A stretch of 64,000 nt of DNA, from positions 800,359 to 864,358 of the forward strand of contig CANLVO010000002.1 in NCBI GenBank assembly GCA_947494645.1. The letters run 5' to 3'. The position numbers and the translations under genes are program-made. The notes beneath the pieces are model-generated. The model was not told the DNA's origin, ran no database searches, and saw nothing but the letters and a program-made list of their open reading frames with translations. The first letter of the stretch is position 1; every line of letters starts with the position of its first letter. Below are positions 35,516 through 43,890 of the stretch, piece after piece. The DNA is from an uncultured Litoreibacter sp. GTDB lineage: Bacteria; Pseudomonadota; Alphaproteobacteria; Rhodobacterales; Rhodobacteraceae.

Positions 35516-36274
35516 ATGGGCCTACCGATTATGGCAAAAGCCACCGCAGTCTGGCTGGTGGACAACACAACCCTGACCTTCAAGCAGATCGCTGATTTTT
35601 GCGGGCTGCACGATCTTGAGGTCCAAGGCATCGCGGATGGCGACGTGGCCGCTGGCGTCAAAGGGTTTGACCCGATTGCGAACAATCAGCTGACGCAGGA
35701 AGAGATCGACAAAGGCATCGCCGACAAGAAATACAAGCTGCAGTTGAAGCACAATGCCGCCGCTGTGGGCGAAGAAAAACGTCGCGGGCCGCGCTACACG
35801 CCACTTTCAAAGCGCCAAGACCGCCCTGCTTCCATCCTGTGGCTCGTGAAATTCCATCCCGAGCTGTCTGACGGTCAGGTGTCGAAGCTGGTCGGTACGA
35901 CCAAGCCCACGATCAACGCGATCCGGGAGCGGACACATTGGAACATCCAGAACATCCAACCGATTGACCCGGTGGCTTTGGGGCTCTGCAAACAGTCCGA
36001 GCTTGATCTGGCGGTGCAGAAGGCCAACGCCAAGAAAGCCAAAGACGGCGAAGTGATGAGCGATGATGAACGTCGCAAGCTGGTTTCGACCGAACAATCT
36101 TTGGGCGTTGCCGAGGAACCCGCGCTGCCAACCGCGATCGCGGGTCTCGAATCATTCACGTTGAGTGAGGCGCCAGCCGATGACGACGCTGAAGAAGAGC
36201 TGCTGGTGGACGCAGATTCGCTGTTCAATTTGCCGGATGGCGATGATCAGCCGGATGTAGACGACGATAAGTAG
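35516..36274 (+). CDS. trcR: cell cycle regulator TrcR (DUF1013)
   Basis: Alphaproteobacterial DUF1013 protein (252 residues); in Caulobacter the family member acts as an essential cell-cycle transcription regulator. The N-terminal helix-turn-helix region MAKATAVWLVDNTTLTFKQI and the second DNA-binding-like segment LVGTTKPTINAIRERTHWN are conserved. The C-terminus is acidic (DDDAEEELLVD). AAAGGAGAGAT precedes the ATG; a second ATG at 35531 would give MAKATAV, the common family start. An intrinsic terminator follows. Confidence 0.88.
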   Translation: MGLPIMAKATAVWLVDNTTLTFKQIADFCGLHDLEVQGIADGDVAAGVKGFDPIANNQLTQEEIDKGIADKKYKLQLKHNAAAVGEEKRRGPRYTPLSKRQDRPASILWLVKFHPELSDGQVSKLVGTTKPTINAIRERTHWNIQNIQPIDPVALGLCKQSELDLAVQKANAKKAKDGEVMSDDERRKLVSTEQSLGVAEEPALPTAIAGLESFTLSEAPADDDAEEELLVDADSLFNLPDGDDQPDVDDDK

Positions 36275-36317
36275 GCAAAGAATGCCCTGGCTCCGGCTGA
36301 GGGACGAAACTGACATG

Positions 36318-36356
36318 ACCACCGCCTTCGGTAAGCTGGGGCGGTGGTTTTCTTTT
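36318..36356 (+). terminator. intrinsic terminator of trcR
   Basis: ACCACCGCC and GGCGGTGGT arms (9 bp) with a 13-base loop are followed by TTTTCTTTT. A clear rho-independent terminator. Confidence 0.85.
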
Positions 36357-36433
36357 GCCAAGGGCTGGTCCTGGTCCTTGGTGGCGGAATTCCTCCTAGG
36401 GTGACGCAAGCGGGTCACGCTAGATTATGATAG

Positions 36434-36442
36434 TTATCCACA
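36434..36442 (+). promoter_or_regulatory. perfect DnaA box downstream of trcR
   Basis: TTATCCACA, exact consensus, lies in the gap after the cell-cycle regulator and about 275 bp before the acetyltransferase. Single box only. Confidence 0.45.
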
Positions 36443-36717
36443 GGCTCTCACCAGATATTGCGCATCGTCCTTAACGCTTCGCGAGAGGCGCATTTCAGGC
36501 CGCTTTTCGCGCTGATTTCTGCTCTGCCAAGATGCGTTTGCTGATAAGTTCCTCTTGTGGGTTGAAAAGTACCGAGTTGCCGTAAGGTCACCTTGCAGTT
36601 CTCGGTAGCGTTTTGTTTTCAAATGGTTATTTACCCTGTCGGCAACGGGCTCCCGTACTGCCGGAAAGGGGAGAATGTTGCGAAATGTTACCTAGACTTA
36701 GCTGCGGGACGACTTAA

Positions 36718-37362
36718 ATGAAGGTTGATCGAAACTACGGGAAACCGGGAAGTATGTCCGAGGCACTTGTCCACATACATGACGTTGCCTCCTCTGAAGA
36801 GAGCAAGTCGAATGATGGAACCACGGATTGCAATCCGGAGGGTATCTCGTTTTTCGAGCTGATCCGCGAAGACTTTGATACCCATGGGCGTGACTTCTTC
36901 TCACAGGGCTTCTGGGCGTTGTTCTGGCACCGGTTCGGCAACCTGCGGATGCGGGTAGAGACCCGGGCTTTGCGTATCCCTCTTTCGCTGACGTATCGCG
37001 CGATGGCGAAACTGTCTGAATGGATGAGCGGCATCTACATGCCCTATACTGTTTTGGTCGGTCGCCGCGTGAAACTAGAGCATTTCGGCAGCATGATCCT
37101 TGTGGCTGACAAGATTGGGGATGACGTCACCATCCGGCAGAACACGACGTTTGGTATCGTAAGCGTAGACGCCCCGCAGGGCCGCCCGCGGATTGGCGAC
37201 CGGGTTGAGATCGGCGCAGGCGTGGTGATCATTGGCGAGATCGAGGTTGGTGACGACGTGGTTATTGGTGCGAATGCCGTGGTCAACAAGTCGGTGCCCC
37301 CTGCGGTCACCGTTGGCGGCATCCCAGCCCGCGTGGTACAAACGCGAATCGCTGCCGAGTAA
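36718..37362 (+). CDS. serine acetyltransferase-like hexapeptide transferase
   Basis: Left-handed beta-helix acetyltransferase of 214 residues. The N-terminal part (about 1-110) is helical; the C-terminal half has hexapeptide repeats (IGDDVTIRQNTTFG, IGAGVVIIGEIEVGDDVVIG, VVNKSVPPAVTVGGIPARVV). This is the shape of CysE-like serine O-acetyltransferases, but relatives also modify surface sugars. The active-site His-rich region of true CysE is not evident, so the substrate is uncertain. An ATG at 36754 is an alternative start. Confidence 0.78.
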   Translation: MKVDRNYGKPGSMSEALVHIHDVASSEESKSNDGTTDCNPEGISFFELIREDFDTHGRDFFSQGFWALFWHRFGNLRMRVETRALRIPLSLTYRAMAKLSEWMSGIYMPYTVLVGRRVKLEHFGSMILVADKIGDDVTIRQNTTFGIVSVDAPQGRPRIGDRVEIGAGVVIIGEIEVGDDVVIGANAVVNKSVPPAVTVGGIPARVVQTRIAAE

Positions 37363-37370
37363 TTTCTAGA

Positions 37371-38177
37371 TCAATGAGCGGCAGTCTCGACCGGGTCGAG
37401 CAATGTGCGCCCGCCGTCGATTGTCATCACCTGACCGGTCATGAACCCCGCCCCGTCTGACGAGAGAAACTGCGCCGCTTCCGCGACTTCGCCCGAATTG
37501 CCGATGCGGCCGAGGGGTGTGTGCTTAGTGATATCCTCGCGCAGCCCGTCGGTTTCCTTCAATGCCTGTTTAAGCGAAGCTGACATGACCGAGCCAAAGG
37601 CAATCGCGTTGACCCGGATGTGGTGCGGTGCGAGCGCGAGCGCCATCGTGCGCGTCATTTGATCCATTGCGGCATTGGCGATGGAAAATCCCATCAAGCC
37701 GGGACGAGACCGCTGGCCAGCGATAGAAGACAGGTTGACGATGGAGCCCGCAAGCTCGCCCGGTTCCGCATCTTCGGACTGCTCGATCATCTTGCGAGAC
37801 ACCTGTTGCGACAGCTTCAGGCTGGACAGCAGGTTCTGCTGCAGCATGATCTCGACGCTGTCGTCATCAACATCGAGCGCGTCTGTAGGAAGCACTTGGC
37901 GCGATGCGTTGATCAAAATGTCGATCCGGTCAAAGGCGTCGAGCGTGGCGTTGATCAGGTTGGAATGGCTCAGTTTCTCGCGCAGGTCGCAGGCGAACAC
38001 GCGTGAATTGCCTGATTCCTCATCGTCATCTGGGACCTCGGCGCGGAGACTGTCTTCGTCGCGGTCGATCATCATCACATTGGCCCCTTGGGCCACAAAA
38101 TGCCGCGCAATGGCCAGCCCGACGCCGTTGGCGGCCCCGGTGACGATGGCGGTTTTTCCCGAGATTGAGAAAGACAT
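37371..38177 (-). CDS. SDR family oxidoreductase
   Basis: Short-chain dehydrogenase of 268 residues with the Rossmann motif TGAANGVG and IVNLSSIAG. At the active site the usual YxxxK tyrosine appears as F: the segment reads GFSIANAAMDQM, with neither Tyr nor Lys in the normal place. C-terminal GQVMTIDGGRT is intact. It may bind NAD(P) without standard catalysis, or use other residues. Convergent with the acetyltransferase. Its substrate is unknown. Confidence 0.82.
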   Translation of the reverse strand: MSFSISGKTAIVTGAANGVGLAIARHFVAQGANVMMIDRDEDSLRAEVPDDDEESGNSRVFACDLREKLSHSNLINATLDAFDRIDILINASRQVLPTDALDVDDDSVEIMLQQNLLSSLKLSQQVSRKMIEQSEDAEPGELAGSIVNLSSIAGQRSRPGLMGFSIANAAMDQMTRTMALALAPHHIRVNAIAFGSVMSASLKQALKETDGLREDITKHTPLGRIGNSGEVAEAAQFLSSDGAGFMTGQVMTIDGGRTLLDPVETAAH

Positions 38178-38219
38178 CGGCGTGTTCCTTTGACAAGACT
38201 TTGGCCACGTTAGGCCAAG

Positions 38220-39215
38220 CTAAGTACGGGTAGAAGCTTTTTTGGGGGTTTGGGCGTGGATGACCTTAAACCCGCCGGTCTGCGCCACGATGCTGACTTT
38301 GCGGAACCGCGCCTCGAGCGTGGCCTCATAGGGCAGGTTGCGGTTGGCGACCATCCATAGCTGGCCTTTCGGTTTCAGCATATCGGCGGCTTTTTCGATG
38401 AAGCGTGCCCCCAATGCAGGGTCGGGCTTGCGCGAGATATGGAAGGGTGGGTTGGTGACAATGGCGTCGAAGCCAGATTGTGTCGCATGGCCGACATCGC
38501 CCCAGATGAAGCTGGCGCGCGGGTCTTGGACGTTGTGCTTGGCGCATTCGGTGGCGTGATAGTCTGCCTCGATGCCGGTGAGGGCGGTGACAGCGTCGGA
38601 CTTGAGGATTTCGCCTGCCAAGTAGCCCCAGCCGGCGCCCAGATCGGCCACGGTGCCTTTCAGCGCTGGCAGAGCCTCCGCCAGCACCTTTGACCCTGCA
38701 TCCGGCCCATCGGCAGAAAAGACGCCTGCGCGGGTGATCCATCCGTTGGGGTATTGGTAGGTGACCTCTTGCCATTCGCTTAGGTCCGGCGGGATCTCAG
38801 GGCGAGTGAACCACAGCAGCTTGCCGTGGGCTTTGGAGTAGCTTTGCACATCGTCGAATGTGGTCTTTAGTTGCTTGGCCAGACTGTCGATGCCGCCGGT
38901 CTTGTCACCATCGATAGCGATCATGCCGCCGGGGGCGGTCAAGGCCACAGCTTGGGCAATCAGATCGAACGTGGCGGGTTTTGAGCGATCGGGTGTGATG
39001 AGTGCGTTTTGCGTGCGCTCTGTTGCGGCAGGGCTTACCGCAATGCCGCGGGCATGAAGGCGGGCATGGTCGGGGAAGAAGCTTTGAGTGGCGCTTAGCT
39101 GAGGTGGGTCGATGCCACAGACGCCGTCTCCGGGTGCGTTCAGCCATGTAAGCGTGCCCTCGGGCAGAGGCAGTTCGCCGCTTTGAGCTGCGAGCAAGAG
39201 GCGGGATGTGGTCAT
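38220..39215 (-). CDS. class I SAM methyltransferase, RsmC/RlmG-like
   Basis: Two-domain methyltransferase of 331 residues. The N-terminal half is a degenerate methyltransferase-like domain; the C-terminal half has the SAM motif DLGAGWGYLA (191-200) and the N-P-P-F motif at 255-258 used by enzymes that methylate a base amino group. This is the arrangement of RsmC and RlmG, which methylate guanines of rRNA. Exact target unproven. Confidence 0.84.
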   Translation of the reverse strand: MTTSRLLLAAQSGELPLPEGTLTWLNAPGDGVCGIDPPQLSATQSFFPDHARLHARGIAVSPAATERTQNALITPDRSKPATFDLIAQAVALTAPGGMIAIDGDKTGGIDSLAKQLKTTFDDVQSYSKAHGKLLWFTRPEIPPDLSEWQEVTYQYPNGWITRAGVFSADGPDAGSKVLAEALPALKGTVADLGAGWGYLAGEILKSDAVTALTGIEADYHATECAKHNVQDPRASFIWGDVGHATQSGFDAIVTNPPFHISRKPDPALGARFIEKAADMLKPKGQLWMVANRNLPYEATLEARFRKVSIVAQTGGFKVIHAQTPKKASTRT

Positions 39216-39247
39216 GGGGACGGGCTACCGGGGACGGGCGCGGACGC

Positions 39248-39577
39248 CTATTCCTTTTCCATTGTGCATTGCAGGGGGTGCTGGTTGCGGCGGGCGAAAT
39301 CCATCACTTGGACCACCTTGGTTTCCGCAATCTCAAAGGCAAAGACGCCGACGACGGCAAGGCCCTTCTTGTGCACGGTCAGCATGATCTCGACTGACTG
39401 TGCGTGGTTGATGCCAAAGAATTTCTCCAGAACCAGCACGACGAATTCCATCGGGGTGTAATCGTCGTTTAGAAGCATGACCTTGTACATAGGTGGCTTC
39501 TTGGTCTTCGGCTTGATTTTGGTTGCCACACCGGTATCGGCGCCCGGATCAAGGTCGTCGTTGTCGTCATCTGACAT
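39248..39577 (-). CDS. clpS: ATP-dependent Clp protease adaptor ClpS
   Basis: Adaptor of 109 residues that brings N-degron substrates to ClpAP. The core [20 protein letters not shown] contains the conserved NDD(Y/F)TPM pocket, and [19 protein letters not shown] is also typical. The acidic N-terminal arm ([12 protein letters not shown]) is the part that enters ClpA. Start 39577 gives the normal length; a longer frame to 39664 is unlikely. No clpA is adjacent; a HAD gene diverges from it with a CtrA-type site between. Confidence 0.95.
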   Translation of the reverse strand: MSDDDNDDLDPGADTGVATKIKPKTKKPPMYKVMLLNDDYTPMEFVVLVLEKFFGINHAQSVEIMLTVHKKGLAVVGVFAFEIAETKVVQVMDFARRNQHPLQCTMEKE

Positions 39578-39681
39578 AGTGATTTCGAACGGTGTCACTT
39601 GGGCGTACCTTAAACGAGTCGAATTTCGCGCTGAGAGTTCAGTATATAGGATAGCTGTCGTCACAGAAAAGGCCCCAGCGG

Positions 39682-39696
39682 TTAAACACGGGTTAA
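39682..39696. promoter_or_regulatory. perfect CtrA-type site TTAA-N7-TTAA
   Basis: TTAA at 39682-39685 and 39693-39696, seven bases apart, immediately before the HAD hydrolase ATG and 105 bp upstream of clpS on the other strand. It overlaps the place where a ribosome site for the HAD gene would be. Confidence 0.45.
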
Positions 39697-39697
39697 G

Positions 39698-40396
39698 ATG
39701 TCACAAACGATCACCACGATCGGCTTTGATGCCGATGACACGCTTTGGCAGAACGAGGAATTCTTCCGGCTGACGGAGGAGCGATTTGCTTTGCTTTTGG
39801 CCGAGTATGCCGAGGCTGATCATCTGGCGGAAAGGTTGTTGCAGGCGGAGCGGCGGAACCTTGGCAAGTATGGGTTCGGGATCAAAGGGTTTGTGCTGTC
39901 GATGATCGAGACGGCGATTGAGGTGACGGATCAGACTGTGCCGGCTTCGGTGATTGCTGAGATTATCGCGGCGGGGCAGGAGATGCTGGAGCATCCCATT
40001 CACCTGCTGCCGCATGTGGAGGAAACGGTGGAGGTTCTGGCGGGGCGGTTTCAACTGGTGATGATCACCAAGGGGGACCTTCTGGATCAGGAGCGGAAGC
40101 TGGCGCAGTCGGGGTTGGGGGAGATGTTTGACGCGGTGGAGATCGTCTCGGACAAGGTGCCGCAGACCTATATCCGGGCCTTCATGCGCCACGGAGACGG
40201 GCCGGAGCGGGCGGTGATGGTGGGCAATTCGATGAAGTCCGACGTCGTGCCCGCGATTGAAGCGGGGGGCTGGGGGGTGCATGTACCAGCGGCCTATGAA
40301 TGGGAGATCGAGCGGGCGGAGGCACCGGTAGGTCATCCCCGGTTCCGGGTGCTGCCAGACTTGGGTGGGCTGGTGGAGCTGCTGGATCAGCTGTAA
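39698..40396 (+). CDS. HAD-superfamily hydrolase
   Basis: Phosphatase-like HAD protein of 232 residues. The nucleophile motif is D11-A-D13-D-T15 (FDADDTLW), motif II lies near LVMITKGD, and the acidic motif near [18 protein letters not shown]. The cap is of C1 type, so small phosphorylated metabolites are the likely substrates. The ATG follows a perfect CtrA-type site by one base, leaving little room for a ribosome site. Confidence 0.88.
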   Translation: MSQTITTIGFDADDTLWQNEEFFRLTEERFALLLAEYAEADHLAERLLQAERRNLGKYGFGIKGFVLSMIETAIEVTDQTVPASVIAEIIAAGQEMLEHPIHLLPHVEETVEVLAGRFQLVMITKGDLLDQERKLAQSGLGEMFDAVEIVSDKVPQTYIRAFMRHGDGPERAVMVGNSMKSDVVPAIEAGGWGVHVPAAYEWEIERAEAPVGHPRFRVLPDLGGLVELLDQL

Positions 40397-40410
40397 GCGG
40401 CGCATGCGCC
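40397..40410. repeat. 14-bp perfect palindrome CGGCGCATGCGCCG
   Basis: Lies just after the HAD gene stop and before the convergent recR. GC-rich and self-complementary, but without a T run, so its use as a terminator is uncertain. Confidence 0.5.
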
Positions 40411-40476
40411 GGATTGGCTTAAAGCCCTGAAACCATTGTTCTTTTGAAAATTCTGAAAGGTCTTGTTAACCGGGCG

Positions 40477-41073
40477 TCAGAGCGCCTTGCGGGCCTTGAG
40501 AGCCGCTGAGATGGTGCCGTCATCGAGGTAGTCAAGCTCGCCGCCGATGGGCACGCCCTGAGCCAGCGAAGTGACCGCGACGTTGCGCTTTTCCAGCTCT
40601 CCGGCGATGTAATGCGCAGTGGTCTGGCCGTCGATGGTGGCGTTAAGCGCGAGGATCACTTCGGTGATGCCTTGGCTGTCCACGCGGTCGAGCAGTTTGG
40701 GGATGCGCAGCTCATCAGGCCCGACCGCGTCGAGTGCGGACAGCGTGCCCCCCAGCACGTGGTAACGGCCCTTGAAGACCTGTGCGCGTTCCATCGCCCA
40801 AAGGTCAGCCACGTCTTCGACAACGCAGATCTCGGACGTGGCGCGTTTGGGGCTGGCGCAGATGTCGCAGGTCTCGGACGTGCCGATATTGCCGCAGGTG
40901 ATACATTCACGGGCGGTCTCGGACACGGTTTGCAATGCGGTGGACAGCGGCGTCATCAGGACTGCCCGCTTCTTGATCATGTGCAACACCGCACGACGCG
41001 CCGAGCGCGGGCCGAGGCCGGGCAGCTTGGCCATCATCTCGATCAGTGCGTCGATGTCTTTGGTGTTGGACAC
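40477..41073 (-). CDS. recR: recombination protein RecR
   Basis: DNA-repair protein of 198 residues acting with RecF and RecO in gap repair. It has an N-terminal helix-hairpin-helix ([16 protein letters not shown]), a zinc finger ([16 protein letters not shown]), and a TOPRIM domain ([15 protein letters not shown], then [16 protein letters not shown]). The order dnaX-orf-ybaB-recR is conserved in many bacteria. All four lie on the minus strand here. Confidence 0.96.
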   Translation of the reverse strand: MSNTKDIDALIEMMAKLPGLGPRSARRAVLHMIKKRAVLMTPLSTALQTVSETARECITCGNIGTSETCDICASPKRATSEICVVEDVADLWAMERAQVFKGRYHVLGGTLSALDAVGPDELRIPKLLDRVDSQGITEVILALNATIDGQTTAHYIAGELEKRNVAVTSLAQGVPIGGELDYLDDGTISAALKARKAL

Positions 41074-41135
41074 TTAATGCGGGTTCCCAGTTTATTTTGG
41101 GTGTGGGGCCTGCGCCTCGATTGGCTTGGTGTGGG

Positions 41136-41190
41136 GCCCGCCAAATATCATTGATTTTTCGCTACACCCCACCAGTGAAACTTCCATTTA
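41136..41190 (-). repeat. 3'-end hairpin plus conserved tail, ybaB copy
   Basis: On the minus strand the ybaB stop codon lies in the loop of a hairpin (arms TGAAACTTCC and GGAAGTTTCA). Starting 20 bases after the stop is the conserved tail: GTGTAG, then GAAAAATC, a small inverted GATATTT, and GGCGGGCC. The same tail occurs after dnaX at the same distance. Confidence 0.7.
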
Positions 41191-41532
41191 GAAAGGAAGT
41201 TTCATGCCAGCAGGAAGTCCCAGACCTTCGGTCAGTTTGCCCATTTCTTCGGCGGCTTTGGCCGAGGCCTTGCCCTGGGCGTCCTTGATGGCCGCGAGGA
41301 TCAGGTCTTCGACAACCTCTTTTTCATCGGGGTGAAAGATCGACGGGTCGATATCAAGCGCTGTGACCACGCCTTTTGCGGTGGCGGTGGCCTTGACCAG
41401 ACCTGCGCCGCTTTCGCCGGTTACAGTCATGCTTTCCAGCTCTTCCTGCATTTCGCCCATTTTGGCTTGCATTTCCTGAGCTTTTTTCATCATTCCGGCC
41501 ATATCGCCGAGGCCGCCAAGTCCTTTGAGCAT
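41188..41532 (-). CDS. YbaB/EbfC nucleoid-associated protein
   Basis: DNA-binding protein of 114 residues forming dimers that coat DNA. Conserved features: MMKKAQEMQAKMGEMQEEL near the N-terminus and EVVEDLILAAIKDAQGKASA. Start 41532 gives the normal length. It lies between dnaX and recR, its usual place. The last codons form a hairpin with sequence beyond the stop (see the element at 41136-41190). Confidence 0.95.
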   Translation of the reverse strand: MLKGLGGLGDMAGMMKKAQEMQAKMGEMQEELESMTVTGESGAGLVKATATAKGVVTALDIDPSIFHPDEKEVVEDLILAAIKDAQGKASAKAAEEMGKLTEGLGLPAGMKLPF

Positions 41533-41548
41533 GTAAGGTCTCCGTCTG

Positions 41549-41962
41549 TCAGAGCCGCGCATCTCGCGGCAGGGTGTATAGGATCATTGCGATACATATT
41601 GCAGTGACGGCGGCGATGAACAAGGTGGGTGAGGCAATGCATCCCTCTGACGCTGCTGCCCCCTGGATGTCTTTATCTGCAAAGAGCGTGAGCCCGCTCA
41701 CGAGCAGGCTCCATAGCAGGACTGTGACGAGCGCGCCCCACGCGCTGCGCTTGACCACGGCGATGAGGCTGGCGGCGATCAGGATCAGAGCAGGGGCCGT
41801 GCTAAAAAGGTGCAGAGCTTCGGCGGCTTGGGTGACTTGCGTACCAGGCGTCCAGCCGGGGCGAATTTTGTCGCAGACTTCGGCCCATGCGGGGAATGGG
41901 AAGAGGGTGAGGGGGAGGATGAGGGAGACCGGGTGACGCTCCCGCTTTGCGGGTCGCCCCAC
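41549..41962 (-). CDS. exported membrane protein of unknown function
   Basis: A 137-residue protein starting with GTG at 41962 after GGGAGGG. The N-terminus (MGRPAKRERHPVSLI) and the following LPLTLFPFPAWA form a signal-like sequence with AWA as a cleavage site. Three hydrophobic segments follow. No family recognised. Longer frames run back into the dnaX tail element and have no ribosome site. It is part of the dnaX-orf-ybaB-recR run. Confidence 0.6.
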   Translation of the reverse strand: MGRPAKRERHPVSLILPLTLFPFPAWAEVCDKIRPGWTPGTQVTQAAEALHLFSTAPALILIAASLIAVVKRSAWGALVTVLLWSLLVSGLTLFADKDIQGAAASEGCIASPTLFIAAVTAICIAMILYTLPRDARL

Positions 41963-42001
41963 CCGCCCTCCCGTGGGGGCTGCTATTGGAGAAGGAGCGC
42001 G

Positions 42002-42067
42002 GCCCGCCAAAAATCTGCGATTTTTCACTACACCGCGCCTTTGAAGATGGCTTTTAGCCATCTTCAA
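42002..42067 (-). repeat. 3'-end hairpin plus conserved tail, dnaX copy
   Basis: The dnaX stop codon lies in the five-base loop (TAAAA) of a hairpin with perfect 14-bp arms (CCTTTGAAGATGGC and its complement). Twenty bases after the stop the conserved tail begins: GTGTAG, GAAAAATC, GCA, GATTTTT, GGCGGGCC. The GAAAAATC/GATTTTT part is itself a perfect hairpin. Confidence 0.75.
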
Positions 42068-43808
42068 AGGGATCCCACTCATCCTCGACCTCGGGAAGCG
42101 CCTCAACAGCGGCCTCTTGTATCAACTCCGCCGCAGTACGTATTTCAACGATTTTTGCGCCGGGAAAGGCCTGTAGTGTGGCTTGAAACATCGGGTGCTG
42201 GGCGGCTTCCTCTTTCAGCGCATTGGCTTCTGCATCGCGCACAGAGGCGATGGTCGGGGCGCCGCCCTCATTGACGACCGTGACGGCCCAGCGATTGCCG
42301 GTCCATTGCTGCAATCGTGCGCCGAGTTTTGAAGCAAGGTCCTGCGGCGCGTTGCGGGTCGGAACAAATTCGATGCGACCCGGCGCGTAGCTCGCCAGTT
42401 GCAGGGTGGTTTCAACCTCGATGAGCAGCTTCACGTCGCGGTTGGTGCGGATCAGCTCGACGACCTGGTCGAAGCGCGCGTACCGGGCCAGCGCGTCGTC
42501 GGGCGCGGTTGCAAGCGCTGTGGCGGCACCGGACCCTTGCACGGCACCGACACTGGCTTGCGCCCGCGCGGTTGTGGTGCCGCCACTGTTTTGCGGGGCT
42601 TGCCCGCCTGACGGAGGCGTTGGGGGCGGTGTGTTTTGCAGCTTGCGGACGAGTTCTTCGGGCGAGGGCAGATCGGCCATATGGGTCAGCCGGATGATCG
42701 CCATCTCAGCCGCCATCATTGCGTTGGGTGCGGCGGCGACTTCCTCGAGCGCTTTCAGGAGCAATTGCCACATGCGCGACATCGCCCGCATCGGCAGCTT
42801 TTCGGCCATGATCTGGCCGCGTGTGCGCTCGTCGGGGCCGACGGTGGGGTCCTCTGCGGCTTCGGGCGTGATCTTGATGACGGAGACCCAGTGGGTGATT
42901 TCGGCCAGATCACGCAGCACGGCCATCGGGTCGGCCCCGTCAGCATATTGCGAGGAAAGCTCTTGCAGCGCGCCTGCGGCGTCGCCTTGCATGATGAGGT
43001 CAAAAAGGTCGAGGACCCGGCCGCGATCGGCCAGACCCAGCATCGCGCGGACTTGGCTTGCGGTGGTCTCCCCCGCGCCGTGGCTGATGGCCTGATCCAT
43101 GAGCGACATTGCATCGCGCACAGACCCTTCGGCGGCGCGGGTGATGAGGGCCAGCGCATCTTCGGAGATCTCTGCGTTCTCCTGACCTGCAATGTTTTGC
43201 AGATGGGCGATCATCACCTCGGGCTCGATGCGGCGCAGATCGAAGCGTTGGCAGCGGGACAAGACGGTGACGGGGACCTTGCGGATCTCCGTTGTGGCCA
43301 TGATGAATTTGGTGTGGCCCATGGGTTCTTCGAGGGTTTTCAACAGCGCGTTGAACGCGGCTGTGGACAGCATGTGGACCTCGTCGATGATGAAGATTTT
43401 GTAGCGGCCTTCGGCGGGGCGCGTGTTGGCCATCGCGTTCAGCTCGCGGATATTGTCGACGCCGGTCGAGGAGGCCGCGTCGATTTCCAGCACGTCGAAG
43501 AAGCGACCCTCGGAGATGCCGATGCAGGACTTACACTGGCCGCAGGGCTCGGTCGTGGGGCCGCCCTGGCCGTCGGGGCCCACGCAGTTGAGGCCTTTGG
43601 CGATGATCCGGGCGGTGGTGGTTTTGCCGGTGCCGCGGATGCCGGTGAGCATGAAAGCATGGGCGATACGGTTGGCGTCGAAGGCGTTTTTGAGGGTGCG
43701 GACCATGGCGTCCTGCCCGATCAGATCGGCAAATGTGCCGGGGCGGTATTTGCGCGCCAGCACCTGATAGCCTTCCGTGGATTGCGCTGGCTGCTCGATC
43801 TCGCTCAT
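42054..43808 (-). CDS. dnaX: DNA polymerase III subunits gamma/tau
   Basis: Clamp-loader ATPase of 584 residues. The N-terminal AAA+ module has Walker A TGIRGTGKTTTARI, a zinc module (CGQCKSCIGISEG region), Walker B and the sensor, and SRCQRFDLRRIEPE. A central proline-rich linker (about 395-430) is followed by a tau-type C-terminal domain ending DEWDPFEDG. I see no obvious slippery site for a gamma product. A large antisense frame across it is only a shadow of its GC-rich codons. Confidence 0.96.
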   Translation of the reverse strand: MSEIEQPAQSTEGYQVLARKYRPGTFADLIGQDAMVRTLKNAFDANRIAHAFMLTGIRGTGKTTTARIIAKGLNCVGPDGQGGPTTEPCGQCKSCIGISEGRFFDVLEIDAASSTGVDNIRELNAMANTRPAEGRYKIFIIDEVHMLSTAAFNALLKTLEEPMGHTKFIMATTEIRKVPVTVLSRCQRFDLRRIEPEVMIAHLQNIAGQENAEISEDALALITRAAEGSVRDAMSLMDQAISHGAGETTASQVRAMLGLADRGRVLDLFDLIMQGDAAGALQELSSQYADGADPMAVLRDLAEITHWVSVIKITPEAAEDPTVGPDERTRGQIMAEKLPMRAMSRMWQLLLKALEEVAAAPNAMMAAEMAIIRLTHMADLPSPEELVRKLQNTPPPTPPSGGQAPQNSGGTTTARAQASVGAVQGSGAATALATAPDDALARYARFDQVVELIRTNRDVKLLIEVETTLQLASYAPGRIEFVPTRNAPQDLASKLGARLQQWTGNRWAVTVVNEGGAPTIASVRDAEANALKEEAAQHPMFQATLQAFPGAKIVEIRTAAELIQEAAVEALPEVEDEWDPFEDG

Positions 43809-43890
43809 GGGGCCCCCGGGATTCGTACCTTTGTGAAACTAGGCGTTGGGGGAAGAGAGGTCCACCACTGACTCCGCCCGTTTGCGGGGC

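Larger units (their letters stand above)
36275..36717. other. 443-bp gap with terminator and DnaA box, no gene seen
   Basis: After trcR come an intrinsic terminator (36318-36356), a perfect DnaA box (36434-36442), and an AT-rich stretch before the acetyltransferase. Open frames here start without ribosome sites and look like chance. Confidence 0.6.

Noticed and set aside
36434-36622. 62-codon minus-strand frame after trcR.
   Set aside because: Starts with TTG without a ribosome site and covers the DnaA box; no sign of a real protein.
42636-43871. Long open frame of 411 codons antisense to dnaX.
   Set aside because: It mirrors the codon bias of dnaX, has no ribosome site, and the product has no recognisable fold; dnaX is certain.
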